A stretch of DNA of 64,000 bases from Ligustrum vulgare (lineage: Eukaryota; Streptophyta; Magnoliopsida; Lamiales; Oleaceae). Of the stretch, positions 22,735 through 33,690 are shown in pieces; position 1 is the stretch's first letter, and every line of letters starts with the position of its first letter. Both the position numbers and the translations under genes were made by a program. The stretch is taken from positions 52,562,124-52,626,123 of the forward strand of contig OY743169.1 in the NCBI GenBank assembly GCA_963555705.1, read 5' to 3'. Below the pieces are notes generated by a model. That model was not told the origin of the DNA, made no database searches, and saw only the letters and a list, made by a program, of their open reading frames with translations.

Positions 22735-24150
22735 CTTTCACTTCTGGTGAATACTCAAATTTAGAATTCACTTCTGGTGAATAATCAAATCTAGAATTCA
22801 CTTCTGGTGAATAATTAAACATATTCATTTTCATATTCACTTCTAGTGAATAATCAATTTCCCAGATGTCATAAATAGTACACTCCAATTTCACTTTCAA
22901 CATATTATATCATGGAGTCATTTGTATCATCCTATAATGATACTAATCTGGGTATATTGAATCTTTCAATTGATTTATACATGTATGTTCTTGCACTTTA
23001 TAAACTGCAATTTCTAATTTACAGGAGCATAATCAATCATTGAAATAGATATCAATTTCGACATATAATCTACAATCATTTTACTTGAAATCCCAACGTA
23101 CCGCGATCAACTGGTACATCAAAGAATACTCTCAAAGTACCGAGATGAGAATCATACATTTTGATCTCACTCATTGGTATATCAAAGAGCTCAAGCTAGT
23201 GGTTTAGACTATAGTCTATCCACCATATGCCATGTCAGTTCTATGAAAAATTTTGCGCGCAACGAGTTGTCTTTTACGACTGTGTAATATTTTTCATTTA
23301 TACATATAATTACTGGCTTTACACATTTAAGCATTTGGACTTCAGGTCCTTGAACAATAATCCCTACATTGGGGTTATATACATGGCCAAAGTATTATAA
23401 TTTCATCAACCTCATTTTCATAAAAGGGTTGTTTATGTATGCAATCGACTTATTTATCGATTCCATTTCAACTCAATATAACATAGAGAGATCTCTTTAT
23501 ATGTTCTATTATCAGGTACCTGAGTCTCTTACATTTAATTATGTCCCTTTTACTCACCATGAGTATTTAGCCTCAAAGGGATCATTTCAGTCATTCAAGA
23601 GATATTTATTTTTTGGAATCGATAATCATTATGCTTCAGGCATAATTACGCTTCAGGCGTGTTTTCCCCATGATGTTCACAAATATTATATTATATCAAT
23701 CGGATAAAATGCCGTAACACATGTCATCCTTTTAGGGATATAATCTCAATCATATATCTAAGTGCACTTTGGTGGATTGTATACATATCGCACTTTTACA
23801 AATCATAAAGCTTCTTGAGCTAATCCCTGTTTGACATAGAATATTGTTGTATGATAAATAATTTCTGAATAAGTTATTCTCATAGAAAATAATTTGAAAC
23901 TTTTGATAATCTAACCGTTTATTATAGAACTTCTGGTTCAATACGGTTTTATTTCATTTCTATGTATGAATATTTGATTCAATACAATATCGCTAAACTT
24001 CTGGTTCAATACAATGTATATTTCATTTATGAGCTTCTGGTTCATACTATATACATATTTCACTTGTACGTATGAACTTCTGGTTCAACAAGATATTTCA
24101 CTTGTACATATGTATGAACTTCTAGTTTAATACAGTATTCATTTCATCAG
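22735..24150 (+). repeat. Dispersed CTTCTGG-based repeat arrays in the non-autonomous element
   Basis: TTCACTTCTGGTGAATAATC occurs four times with variation at 22737-22855. GAACTTCTGGTTCAATAC-type copies occur at 23929-24130. Related TAACTTCTGGTATCATT copies lie at 26360-26500. ORFs here (for example 22697-22903, 23369-23707) are low-complexity readings of the repeats. Apart from the repeats I see no function in 22618-24400. Confidence 0.75.
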
Positions 24151-24413
24151 TACGTATTTCTGTACATTTCAAATCAGTATACCTTTATTACTTTTAGTAT
24201 ACCGGAAAAATCAGGTACAATATCCAAGGAAATATCTCATGATCTCAATCTTGTCGCCAAATCTTTCATTATATCGAAAAAGGTAATGACACATTATCTC
24301 ATTGTTCCCACCTTTTCAATAATTTATTCCATTATTTCTTGATGGAATCGATATCACTGACACGCGGAGCCACCGCTCTTTTATGCGTTGAATAATGCAT
24401 TTAAATAGATGAT

Positions 24414-24959
24414 TTGGGAAGAATGCTAGATCTATCAAAAATGGATATCATACTTTCAAATATTCGCAAATATTATTCCAATCTTCCAGTAAATGATTTG
24501 AGAAGAATATATCGAATTAGGCTCGAAAGATTGGGCTTGCTGATGGATCATGGCATCCCAGAAGATGTTCGCTGGTTGATCGAAGTAAAAGTTCGATTAG
24601 CTGGTGAATTACCAGATTCATTTTCTAAGCACAAGCCTGGCTTAGGTAAGAGTACTTTTGCAAAGAAGCGAAGAGCAAAAAGATTAAATAGTTGATACAA
24701 ATGTGCTCGATGGACATGTGATACCCGTTGTAAATCAATAGGATATTCATCCATAAATCGAGATGATAGGATAGACTTCATTAAGGGTGGACTGAGTAAG
24801 GAGTCATTGGATGATATCCGATTGACTCTTGAGACACACCCTAGTGGGTATGTGCAGCGTGAGCTACTATCTTTATGGGCTAAATTTATCAGCGATAAAG
24901 AGCGTTATAGTCTCAAAAATATAATAGCAAAAGATCCTATTTGCCGGCTGTTATAAACA
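24414..24959 (+). pseudogene. Unrecognised coding-like segment, antisense to its host element
   Basis: An open frame of 93 codons (24414-24695) is followed after a stop by another long readable stretch in the same frame to about 24955. The first part is leucine- and arginine-rich and probably helical (DLRRIYRIRLERLGLL, PEDVRWLIEVKVRLAGELP) and ends basic (KKRRAKRLN). The second part (GLSKESLDDIRLTLE, SGYVQRELLSLWAKF) also looks protein-like. I do not recognise the family. It lies on the same strand as, and 290 bp upstream of, the LOG-like sequence, so it could be part of the same capture event. Coding is uncertain. Confidence 0.4.
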
Positions 24960-25247
24960 ATGATGTTTTGGCTATTCAGCATTGATACAAGGTAAATCAT
25001 TTGATATATATGCACATATAAAATATTTTTCTATTTTCTTTCACGAGTTTTGATAAAGGCTGGTTAAAAATATTAAATCACCGAAAGGTGAGTAGGGTGA
25101 TTTTGTCAAAAGTAAATCTTCACTTTTTCAAAAGACGAGCAGTAAATAGTGAAGTTTTTCAACTTTAAAAAGTCAATTATTTTCATAGTTTCATGCATCC
25201 CAAAATATCATTTTCTCATAAGTTTTTCCTTCCTTATTCTCTCAAAG

Positions 25248-25901
25248 ATGGAAGGACTAAAATTTCGACAGATCAAAACTATCTGTGTATTTTGTGGATC
25301 AAAAGTAGGGAAATATTTTGGGTATCTATAAGTAGCAGTGGATCTTGAAAAGAAATTGGGAGAGAAAGGTATCACTCTCGTGCATGGAGGAGGTAGCAGT
25401 GGATTGATGGGTTGTGTTTCACAATCCGCTCAAGCAGAGAAAGCAAGAGTGATAGGTGTTATACCCGTTCCTTTAGTTGATATCGCGGGCAAAACACGAG
25501 GGCATGAAGTACAAACCTTATCTATCCATGAACGCATAACTTGCATGTTCTATGGTTCTGATGCCTTCATAGCCCTGCTTGGAGGTTTTGGTACTTTAGA
25601 GGAAATCTTTAATATTACCTCATGGGCTCAATTAGATCTCCATACCAAGCATATTGGGCTTTTAAATGTTAAAAATTTCTTTGATGGTTTGCTAACATTT
25701 CTTGATTATGCTGTGGAACAGGGATTCATCTCTCCATTTTCTAGGAGAATCCTCATTTCTGCTCCTACTATCGAGGAACTGCTGGATAAGTTGCAATCAT
25801 ATATTCCAATACAAGATCCAGTAGGAGTTAAGATATATTGGTCGCAAGGAAGGGGAATCAAGCGAAAATGGAGTCCGATTAATGTAAATTTATCTTTGTG
25901 A
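25248..25901 (+). pseudogene. LOG-like cytokinin riboside 5'-monophosphate phosphoribohydrolase, captured copy
   Basis: Starting at ATG 25248 the frame reads ICVFCGSKVGK, a TAA stop at 25329-25331, then in the same frame VAVDLEKKLGEKGI, LVHGGGSSGLMG, VIGVIP, HERITCM, SDAFIALLGGFGTLEE and GLLNV, ending with tga at 25901 (218 codons in all). LOG enzymes release active cytokinin bases from nucleotide precursors in the cytosol. The family motif PGGYGTxEE is altered to LGGFGTLEE, so activity is doubtful even without the stop. Plant LOG genes have several introns; this has none, which suggests capture of a spliced transcript. It sits antisense in the element at 14783-28061. Family identity is secure; function is not. 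Confidence 0.85.
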
Positions 25902-25909
25902 ACCCTAGA

Positions 25910-26125
25910 ATAAGTGGTGGTAGAGTACGGAGTATTCTCACTCTTGAGACACACCATAAATTTGTAGGATTTTATCGATGTTTAATCTTGTGTACCTCAA
26001 AGATTTAAGGTGGTAGAGTACGGAGTATTCTTACTCTTGAAACACACCTCTTTGAATGTTTCTTTATTTCCTCAAAAAATCAGAGGTGGTAGGATACGGC
26101 TACTCCCGAAACACATCTCTAATTT
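25910..26125 (+). repeat. Three diverged ~90-bp repeats downstream of the LOG-like sequence
   Basis: GGTGGTAGAGTACGGAGTAT followed by ACTCTTGAGACACACC occurs near 25916 and 26011, with a more worn copy near 26085. GACTCTTGAGACACACC also appears at 24824. They are internal repeats of the non-autonomous element with no visible role. Confidence 0.75.
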
Positions 26126-27230
26126 TGAGGATCATAAATGTTTCCCCTTTTGTATTTTGCATGTATGACTTGGTTATGCTTCTTCAGGAGCAATAATAAT
26201 AATAATATCATTTCAGTACGTTTAGATGATAATTTTTACTTCTTCTGGAGTAAATATGAGATTATTTTCACATTAGCCATATCCGTGCTATCATGTGATA
26301 TTATTTTATCATACATCAACATTCTCTTGTTGAATAATTTTTATCCACCCTTTCAAATACAGATATTGGTAACTTCTGGTACCATTGGATAAAATATTTT
26401 TATCAAAATTTACCAACTTTTTGGTAATGATAACTTCTGGTATCATTTGATAAAATATTTTCTAACTTTCGTATTGATAACTTCTGTTATCATTTAATAA
26501 AGTATCAAATAACAATAATATTGTATATATAATAATACTGGGGTTATACCACCACGTATATATGTTGACAACAACCTCCAATATGTTAGAATTAACCAAC
26601 AACTGAGGTGTTTCTGAAATAATATAAAATATGAATATATGTAAAGTATTCTAGATAGACCGACCATATAGGCGGTGTCAACATAATGAAATAATTACCT
26701 TTCATGAGTGAGCGAGTCATATCTTCCAGTCAAGGTATTCATAATAGTCCAATCCGTTACGATAATGAGTCATGTCCAGTTAAGGTATAAATCCAGTCCA
26801 TAATAACTCAATCCATCACGGTATGGCAACTATTATGTTACTTTTAAATCTTTTATTTTATCGTATTGATCCCATAGTAATGTTAAATAATTTAGAATAT
26901 ATATTCTATTAACACTTATCATCTTATAATTAATAATGATTAATCAAATTCTTTAAATCACGATTAATATACTTTAACGTATTATCAAGGGCAAAATCGT
27001 TCATATTTTAATATATTGATCATATGGATAAATCAAAATCGTCAATAGGTTTGAAATTTAATTTAGAATAAACTTACTTTTGGTCCGAAGTTCAAAATCT
27101 CGTCGGAATTGCTTCAAAAATAGTTTTTACGACGCCGCCACGTTCGATCGCCTGAAAATTTCAAAATTGCACAAAACAGAAAAGTAAGATCATAGAAAAA
27201 TCCAAATCATCAAGACGAATAAACTGCCTT
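26126..27230. other. AT-rich interior of the non-autonomous element
   Basis: Contains TAACTTCTGGT repeats (26360-26500) and otherwise AT-rich sequence. I see no gene, RNA or further element boundary. Confidence 0.6.
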
Positions 27231-27859
27231 TTGACGTCATTGCTGGAATCCGCCACGCGCTGCCGCGGGCTGCCACGCGCCGGTGGTCGGAAAAATCAAC
27301 CCATCACCATAATGTGTGCCTCGATGTCCTGAACATGCCCATGGTCTTCGTTTCTCCAAAAGACCAACCATTTGGCCGGAATCAGCATTTTTCAGTCCGC
27401 TAGCATCTTCTTCTCCGGCCAATAACTTCCATTTTAACCGTCGGATCGGCGCCAAATTTTAGTCGAGTCTTCTCCTAGAAAAGCCCGTTGATATGCCTTT
27501 GGCCGATCTTCGATCGGAGTTCAGGATCGTCCGAGATAGGCGTTTTAATTTCCGATCAGATTTTGTTTTTTGCACAGTTTTTCACCATTTTCTTCTCCGG
27601 TCGATATCTTCTGTTTCGGCCGTTGGATCATCCCCAAATTTCAGGCGAGTCTTTCCTCGACAAGCCCGTTTTGATGGCGGTGGCCGATCGTCGATCAGAT
27701 ATTTGGATCGGCCGAAATCATTCTTTTTCAGTTCGAGAGAAAAGGAAACATTGATTAGTAATAATCAAGTTTCTGATACAGATGTTCATCATTTAGATGT
27801 AACTGTAGAGCATACTTCCGTTATATTACTCAATTGGCTAGAGACTCGTGCTGATAACG
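27231..27859 (-). repeat. GC-rich leader of the non-autonomous element with a tandem repeat
   Basis: Two diverged units of about 175 bp (from TTCTTCTCCGGCC near 27407 and TTCTTCTCCGGTC near 27589) each carry a CCGT(C/T)GGATC motif and end in TCGATC-rich DNA. The block lies just inside the 5' LTR (minus sense), the leader position. ORFs at 27488-27867 follow the repeat and are probably not genes. Confidence 0.6.
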
Positions 27860-28061
27860 TGTTGTAAAACTATTATAAAAACAATAGAGAATATAGAGAG
27901 ATATGAGAGAATGAGAGAAAACTTCTCATTAGGTATATTTCTAATGAAATGAAATAGCTCCTATTTATAGGAGGGAATAATGACACAATCGTAATATATA
28001 AAGTTTACAGGGGTATAATGGTAATTGGTCATTCACATATTTTATTATTATATTTATAACA
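27860..28061 (-). repeat. Right (5') LTR of the non-autonomous element
   Basis: 202 bp, TGTTGTAAAAC to TTATAACA, flanked on the right by the TSD ATGCC. The minus strand past its end reads CGTTATCAGCACGAGTC, a primer-site-like sequence. Confidence 0.9.
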
Positions 28062-28555
28062 ATGCCGAATTTTGAAGCTTAATTTCTTAATTGTCTCCTT
28101 TAAATAATGAGAGACGTGAATATAAGATGTTGAATTATTTCTTTAGGGTTTATGGAAAATTTGCTTAAAATTGAAGTTTAGCAATAGTTAGAAAATGTTG
28201 GCATGTTTGTGCGGTATTAAACAAGAATTATATCAAAGAAGAATATATATTGGAAGATTGATGTTAGATGAAGTGATTACTTTGAATTAAGTTTGTGAGA
28301 TAGAATCTTATCATTTGATTTTCTAGTGCTTGTATGATATTAAACACTTAAATTATGTATTTAAGGTTTGATAATTGATTTCTCAATTTTTGCGCAATTG
28401 AAATATACAGGCGTTATTACAGAAATTATTATTTTGAGAAAGTGCTATTTTTGTAAAAAGTTTATATACAGATTTCCATATATAGAAATTAGTGCCAACA
28501 TCAAAATTCTAAAAGTATAGTCTATTTTTGTCGTTTTTTTTCTTGGTATTTTTAA
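28062..28555 (-). repeat. Tandem copia-derived unit, second copy (right part)
   Basis: Homologous to 14028-14488 (AATTTTGAAGCTTAATTTC start, TATAGAAATTAGTGCCAAC near the end), with small indels. It continues the unit interrupted at 14782. Its identity is unknown. Confidence 0.75.
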
Positions 28556-29640
28556 TATGGAAATGAAATTAATTACTAGATATTGTGGATTAAGTGTTAA
28601 AATAACTCATGTGAGGGAGTTGCATGCTATTGTGATTATAATTGGAATATGAAGTTGGAAATTTATTAAATCAATTTATTATTAGTTAATTCTTGTTTTC
28701 AATGATAGGAACAATGTTTAAGGCAAGTATATGGAAAGATATGATCTCTTGGACGAGAATGAAATTTCAAACTTGTTATGATAAATTGAGGAGGTGATGA
28801 AAAGATTGAAAATGCTTATCGACGGACCTAGTTTTCAATCCATACCTCGACGAGCAAAAAAACTTTAATATTTTCAGATATTGATAAATTACTTATATGA
28901 TTATGATAAATATGATTATATAAATCAATTGTCCAATGGCTATTATGAAATATTATTATGATAGTTGTGAACTTAAAAATATTGTGAATTATTATCTGTT
29001 AAAAGAAATGTGAGAGATATGTAATATCGAAATCGACCAGAAAAGTACCAATGATTATATACTTCTTCTAGGTTCCTGAGGAGCCTTGATTATGTTCTGC
29101 ACTCACTGAGCTATCAACTCATTATTTTTTCATGATTTTTCTTATTAGGTAGCAGTTGTATTTGGAAGCCTGAAAAACATGTTGATTTTGGAGCTAGATC
29201 CGTATGACATGCTTAGGTTATTATTTCATTAAAATTAAGCATGTAAATATTATTTTGGGGCCCACATTCTTTTGATAAATATTAGTTATATAATTGGTAG
29301 TAGATCGCTATCAACCTTTGTTGCAAGTTCGACATCTAGCTGACATCCATCATCGAGATTGTAATGTCTTGGATCCATTTGGGTGATTTTGGTACAGGTC
29401 ATGTCATTTGTGGGCTATGGTGTGGCTACTTACGCAACTGCGTCGAATTGTTTTGCGATTTGCATCGACAAAATTTTGTTAAGAAAATAAATTTAGAATC
29501 TATTATAGATGAATTTTATTTTAAAACACTAGTCACAATTTGTATGAAAAATATGATGTAACTACTACTTTTGTTATGTATAAATTTTATCAAATTAACA
29601 GTTTTCAAAATTAAACTTGGTCCAACATAAAATTTTGGGG
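28556..29640 (+). mobile_element. Probable decayed gypsy LTR fragment
   Basis: The stretch 29065-29160 (GAGGAGCC, CACTCACTGAGCTATCAACTC, then TTAGGTAGCAG) resembles the R/U5 part of plant chromovirus LTRs. 29310-29420 (GACATCC, TTGTAATGTCTTGGATCC) resembles an LTR end. No TSD or internal region was found, so limits are only rough. The remainder is AT-rich with nothing I can name. Confidence 0.35.
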
Positions 29641-29685
29641 ATCATGCTATTTGTACAAACTTGATGACAAATTAAAACTCCTTAG

Positions 29686-29755
29686 CTCCCCCTCACATAA
29701 AGAGGGGCCCACAAATAATATAATATTAGTGGGCCCCGCTTCATGCGAAGGGGAG
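29686..29755. repeat. 27-bp inverted repeat with 16-nt AT loop
   Basis: Arms 29686-29712 and 29729-29755 are 23/27 complementary and GC-rich (CTCCCC ... GGGGCCCAC against GTGGGCCCC ... GGGGAG). Three of the four mismatches become G-U pairs in a minus-strand transcript. It could be a small MITE or a hairpin RNA locus. No TSD was found. Confidence 0.7.
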
Positions 29756-29759
29756 TAAA

Positions 29760-30703
29760 TCGATTTGTCGTCTTCAATTTCTACAAGTAAAATTATCCAA
29801 AATTTGGATCCACCTTGAACATATGGTTCGTTGCGGCACGTCCCTTGCCTTGCCCTGCCCTGCCTAGCTATTATTGTTTTAGCACATCGCTCGTTTTCTA
29901 TCACATAAACTTGTCGGACAAATATAAGCCTCTGTTTGATTATCATTATTTAGTGAAAAGGATTTTAAATTGTGATTGATAGGATATGTGTGGTTGAAAA
30001 TAAAGAAAAAGTTTTGAATTTATGTATAAAAATTTATGCTTTAAATTGAGTATTATAGAGAATGAATTAAAAATAATCAGGATCAAAGTCCAATTTTGAA
30101 TGATTTTCACAAAATTTACCTGTGCAAAACATGAAAATTGAAAATTGAGAAGAAAACATCCATCCTTGCAAGTCAAAAATACCTTCAGGCTGAACAAGTT
30201 GACCACATAATGAATTTAACCCCGACAAACATTCAAATGACAGACTTAAAATAAAATCAAAAGAATAATTTGATTCATCCTTTGACTCTTACGAAATTGT
30301 ATGATTTTGAATATATTTGAAATCAGAATGTGTAAGCACAACGTGGATTATATATTATTAACACTACAGAATATATATTGGTGGGTAGATTTGAATAATT
30401 ATTTAAGCTGATTTAATTATTAAAATTGACCAACCGCGTCATGAATTATTTTAATTTTTATGAGAACACTAGTTTAACTTACCTAACATACTGGCCTCCA
30501 TTAAACCCCACAACTTCTTTATTTTAATGACTTGTAAATTGTGATCTCACAAATTACGTACAAATTAAGGCCATACTTGGTGACTAAAGCGTGGATTGCG
30601 TCGACTTCTTTATTACGAAGCATTCGTCAAGAATCTGTCGAGAATACATGTAGAGTTAAAATCTTTTTATTAAATTAAAACTTCAAAATTTGAAACTCTT
30701 GAG
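29760..30703. other. Intergenic, nothing recognised
   Basis: AT-rich sequence. ORFs here are short and unconvincing. A C/T-rich run at 29838-29870 is low complexity. Confidence 0.6.
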
Positions 30704-31010
30704 TAGAGATGACAAAAATTCAGATCCGATCCATCAATCCAATCCGATCCGAGAAACGTTCAATCCATGGATCGACGGATCGGATTTGGATCAGAGGTGA
30801 TCCGATTTACTTTTTTTTAAAAAAAAAATATAAAACTTTGTAAACAATTTAATTATTAAATATAAAATATATAATCTTTTATTAAATTTGACACCAAATT
30901 AGGAATGACAACGGGGCGGGTTCGGAGAGGAGATGTCAATCCCCATCCACGCCTTTTTGGAGATTTACCAACCCCATCCCCGCCTTATCAATTTAGAACG
31001 AGAACGAGAG

Positions 31011-31044
31011 GGGGCGGGGCGGGGCGGGGCGGGGCGGGGCGGGG
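31011..31044 (+). repeat. (GGGGC)6-GGGG run, G-quadruplex-prone
   Basis: Six perfect GGGGC units plus GGGG in an otherwise AT-rich region, near the left end of the hAT-type element. Seven G4 runs with 1-nt loops would be able to form very stable quadruplexes. Confidence 0.9.
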
Positions 31045-31686
31045 ATGCCCATAATCCTCGTTTATTATTATATATATTGTTTTGTCCATTAATGTATTTT
31101 TAATAATGATTATCTAATTTTTCAGTTGTACAAATTATTTTCTTAAAGTATGATTATTTTACAAAATTCTAATTTAATATTTCTAAAGAATAATTAACAT
31201 TAATAAAAAAAAAACTCATAATATCTTTTATACAGTAGTACACGTTTAATTATGTTAAGAAGTATGTTTGAAGTGAATGAAATGATACTTGAGAGTGAGA
31301 GATGAATAGTAGTATAGAGTTGAAATGTAGGGTTTGATTTTGAAAATATATTTTTGAACGTCGAATGGTATATGACACTTTTAATTTGTTTGGATTTTTC
31401 TAAATTGAACTTATTAATTGGGGATGGTTTCGGGATAGGTTTGGGGCACGAATGAGGATTTGATTGCAATTCCCATCCCGGCCCATCCCCGATCGGCTAT
31501 ACTTTGGGGTGTTTACACAATTACCCTTATTTTTTAACCACTTACAAAAATACCTTTATAATTTTTTAGGAAGTAAAAATACTTTGTAAATTTTGAGTGC
31601 CACTTTTTTAATACTTTTGTGACATTTTTAATAATTTTGTCACTTTTTTAAAAAAGTGATACAATGTCACTTATTTTTAAAAAAGT

Positions 31687-31908
31687 GACATGCATGTTAG
31701 TTTCTTTAATAAAAAATAAATTAAAATCTTAAAATAATTCAAGACTTGTTAATTTTATTCAAAATATTACAATAATTGTGCCACTTTAAAAATAAGTGAC
31801 ATGCATGTTAGTTTCTTTAATAAAAAATAAATTAAAATCTTAAAATAATTCAAGACTTGTTAATTTTATTCAAAATATTACAATAATTGTGCCACTTTTT
31901 TTAATCAT
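31687..31908. repeat. 111-bp tandem duplication
   Basis: GACATGCATGTTAGTTTC begins at 31687 and again at 31798, and the two copies appear identical by eye, so the event is recent relative to the decayed surroundings. Confidence 0.88.
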
Positions 31909-33690
31909 TTTTTCTCTTTTAGCTAAAAAGTGACACTTTGTAACTTTTTAGTGAAAATGTGATAATTTGCTACTTTTTTCTACTTAAAGGTCAAATTTTC
32001 AATTTTTGCAATATTCATCATTAACTAATAAATTACACAATTCCAAAAATACTAGTAGATACATTACATATTCTTCATACACAAATTCAATATCACTTTT
32101 TTACTTGTTCTTTTAACTAAAAAGTGACGTGATGTCAATTTTTATTGAAAAAAATGTGAGTGTCACTTTTTTACTTGAATGTCACTTTGTTTACTTGAAT
32201 GATTTTGTGACGATTTTTAATGTTTTGTCAATTTTAATGTCATTTTTTTAAAAAAGTAATACAATGTCACTTTTATCACTTTTTATTTTGACTAAAAAGT
32301 GACATTATAAAAATAAAAATGTCAAACGAACCATGAATAATGGATCCATTCCTAAAAAAAACCAAACTATGCTCAATAAGCTTTGGAGAATTTCCAATTT
32401 ATAAGCGATGAAAACTCAAAAAACAATTAATACTGGAAAGGTAACCACACAACGACAACCATACAATTTTGGAGAAAATTAGCCCTGCAAAAGCAAACAC
32501 ACAACGAAAACACAAAAATCAAGCCAAACACTCCACAAAACTAGTACCACCCCATCTCACCATCACTACAACCCAATCACCATCAACCACTTCATCTCCA
32601 ATGATCAAACCACTCCGCTCATCAAACCAATTTTCTCGGCACTGTCAAGTTCAAAAGGCTGATGAAAAGGGCATCATTTTAAGAAAATTAATGTCTGCCA
32701 AAGAAACCAAGTGAAAATTGACCCATGGAACATCTTGGCTGCAACTTTCCCAACTTCAATCGTCAACGCTCCAATTTTTCTATAATTAGGAGAACACAAT
32801 ACTCCATTGTGCTAAATAGTCTTCCAGGGAACATGACAAATGAAAGAGAAAGAGATCAAATACATGCTTTTTACTTGATTAATTCAAAAAATAACATGGA
32901 AAGAGCTTTTTCATGGACCACATGAAAAAAGTGGTATTATTCTACTGAATTCTCCTGCTTAGAGATCACATCGGCAATAACAATCTCCAAAAAGGTTACC
33001 AGGAAGAAGTCACATTACTATTCACTTTTCTTAAGAGTTGGATCTCTCAAAAAGTGTCTTTTTCAACCAATCAAAAGGTTGGATTAGCCACATGGTGGGA
33101 TTGGTGGCAGTGACGCCCCCACAGAGTGGCAACCTGGATATCAGTGCCTTGAGGACGCATGCTGGGCCGGAGGAACTTGAAGACGCAATCCAGATGTAAC
33201 TGGGTTGGCCATTCAAAACCTTAGATGACTGAGTTCTCTGTATATGTCGTGTTCACTCTGCATTCTTGTAAGAAAGGCAATGAAAATGATTGAAACCCTA
33301 CCATTTGGACCGTATTTTCTACGGTGTTAATTGTTTGATTTGTTTAAGTAGTGTATTTTTCAAATTAGTTCACTAATTAGGGCATTTGGTGTAATTTCCC
33401 CTGATTTTTTTTTCATCTCATCCCCGCACCATCCCCGTTATTGTTGGGATTCCCCACCTCATTGCCATCCCTACACAAAATCTCTCTCTCTCTTTATATA
33501 TATATATATTGTTTTGTTGTATGAATTGAATACTATACTATTAGTTATTTTATGAATTATGTATTGACTTATTTGTCAATAACTAAAAAGATAAAGAAAA
33601 TTTTTATGTTTTTTTGATCGGATTTAAAATTTTTACTGCTTGATCTGATCCGACCCTGTGGGGTAGATTTGGATTGGCACCGATCCACCA

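Larger units (their letters stand above)
14783..28061 (-). mobile_element. Non-autonomous short-LTR retrotransposon (copia-like), host of two further features
   Basis: Bounded by TGTTGTAAAAC and TTATAACA, with TSD ATGCC at 14778-14782 and 28062-28066. The LTRs are 14783-14975 and 27860-28061. A polypurine tract (AAGGGGGAG, minus) lies at 14976-14984, and a primer-site-like stretch (TTATCAGCACGA, minus) lies left of 27860, so it is oriented minus. About 6.35 kb belongs to it once the nested CRM-like element (15691-22612) is removed. No gag or pol could be read, so it must be mobilised in trans. It carries short-repeat arrays and a LOG-like coding sequence on the opposite strand. Confidence 0.85.
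30900..33473. mobile_element. Non-autonomous hAT-type element, 2.6 kb
   Basis: Terminal inverted repeats TAGGAATGACAACGGGGCGG (left) and TAGGGATGGCAATGAGGTGG (right, inverted), with 8-bp flanks CACCAAAT and CACAAAAT (7/8 match), as expected for hAT. The interior is non-coding for transposase: AAAGTGACA-rich repeats (31500-32330), a 111-bp tandem duplication, and a unique region at 32340-33330 that may include captured host sequence I could not identify (for example the frame 32469-32714). Confidence 0.7.
30704..33690. mobile_element. Outer hAT-like element split by an inner one
   Basis: The left end TAGAGATGACAAAAATTCAG with GATCCGATCC repeats, and the right-hand GATCTGATCCGACCC to GGATTGGCACC near 33640-33690, look like two halves of one non-autonomous hAT-type element. 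Without the inner insertion (30900-33473) it would be about 0.4 kb. The right boundary and an 8-bp TSD were not found, so it may be truncated. Confidence 0.4.

Noticed and set aside
25248..25901. Working LOG gene
   Set aside because: A stop codon falls at codon 28, and the PGG of the catalytic motif is LGG.
29838..29875. Small RNA or tRNA-like sequence in a C/T-rich run
   Set aside because: It has no cloverleaf or conserved boxes; low complexity explains it.
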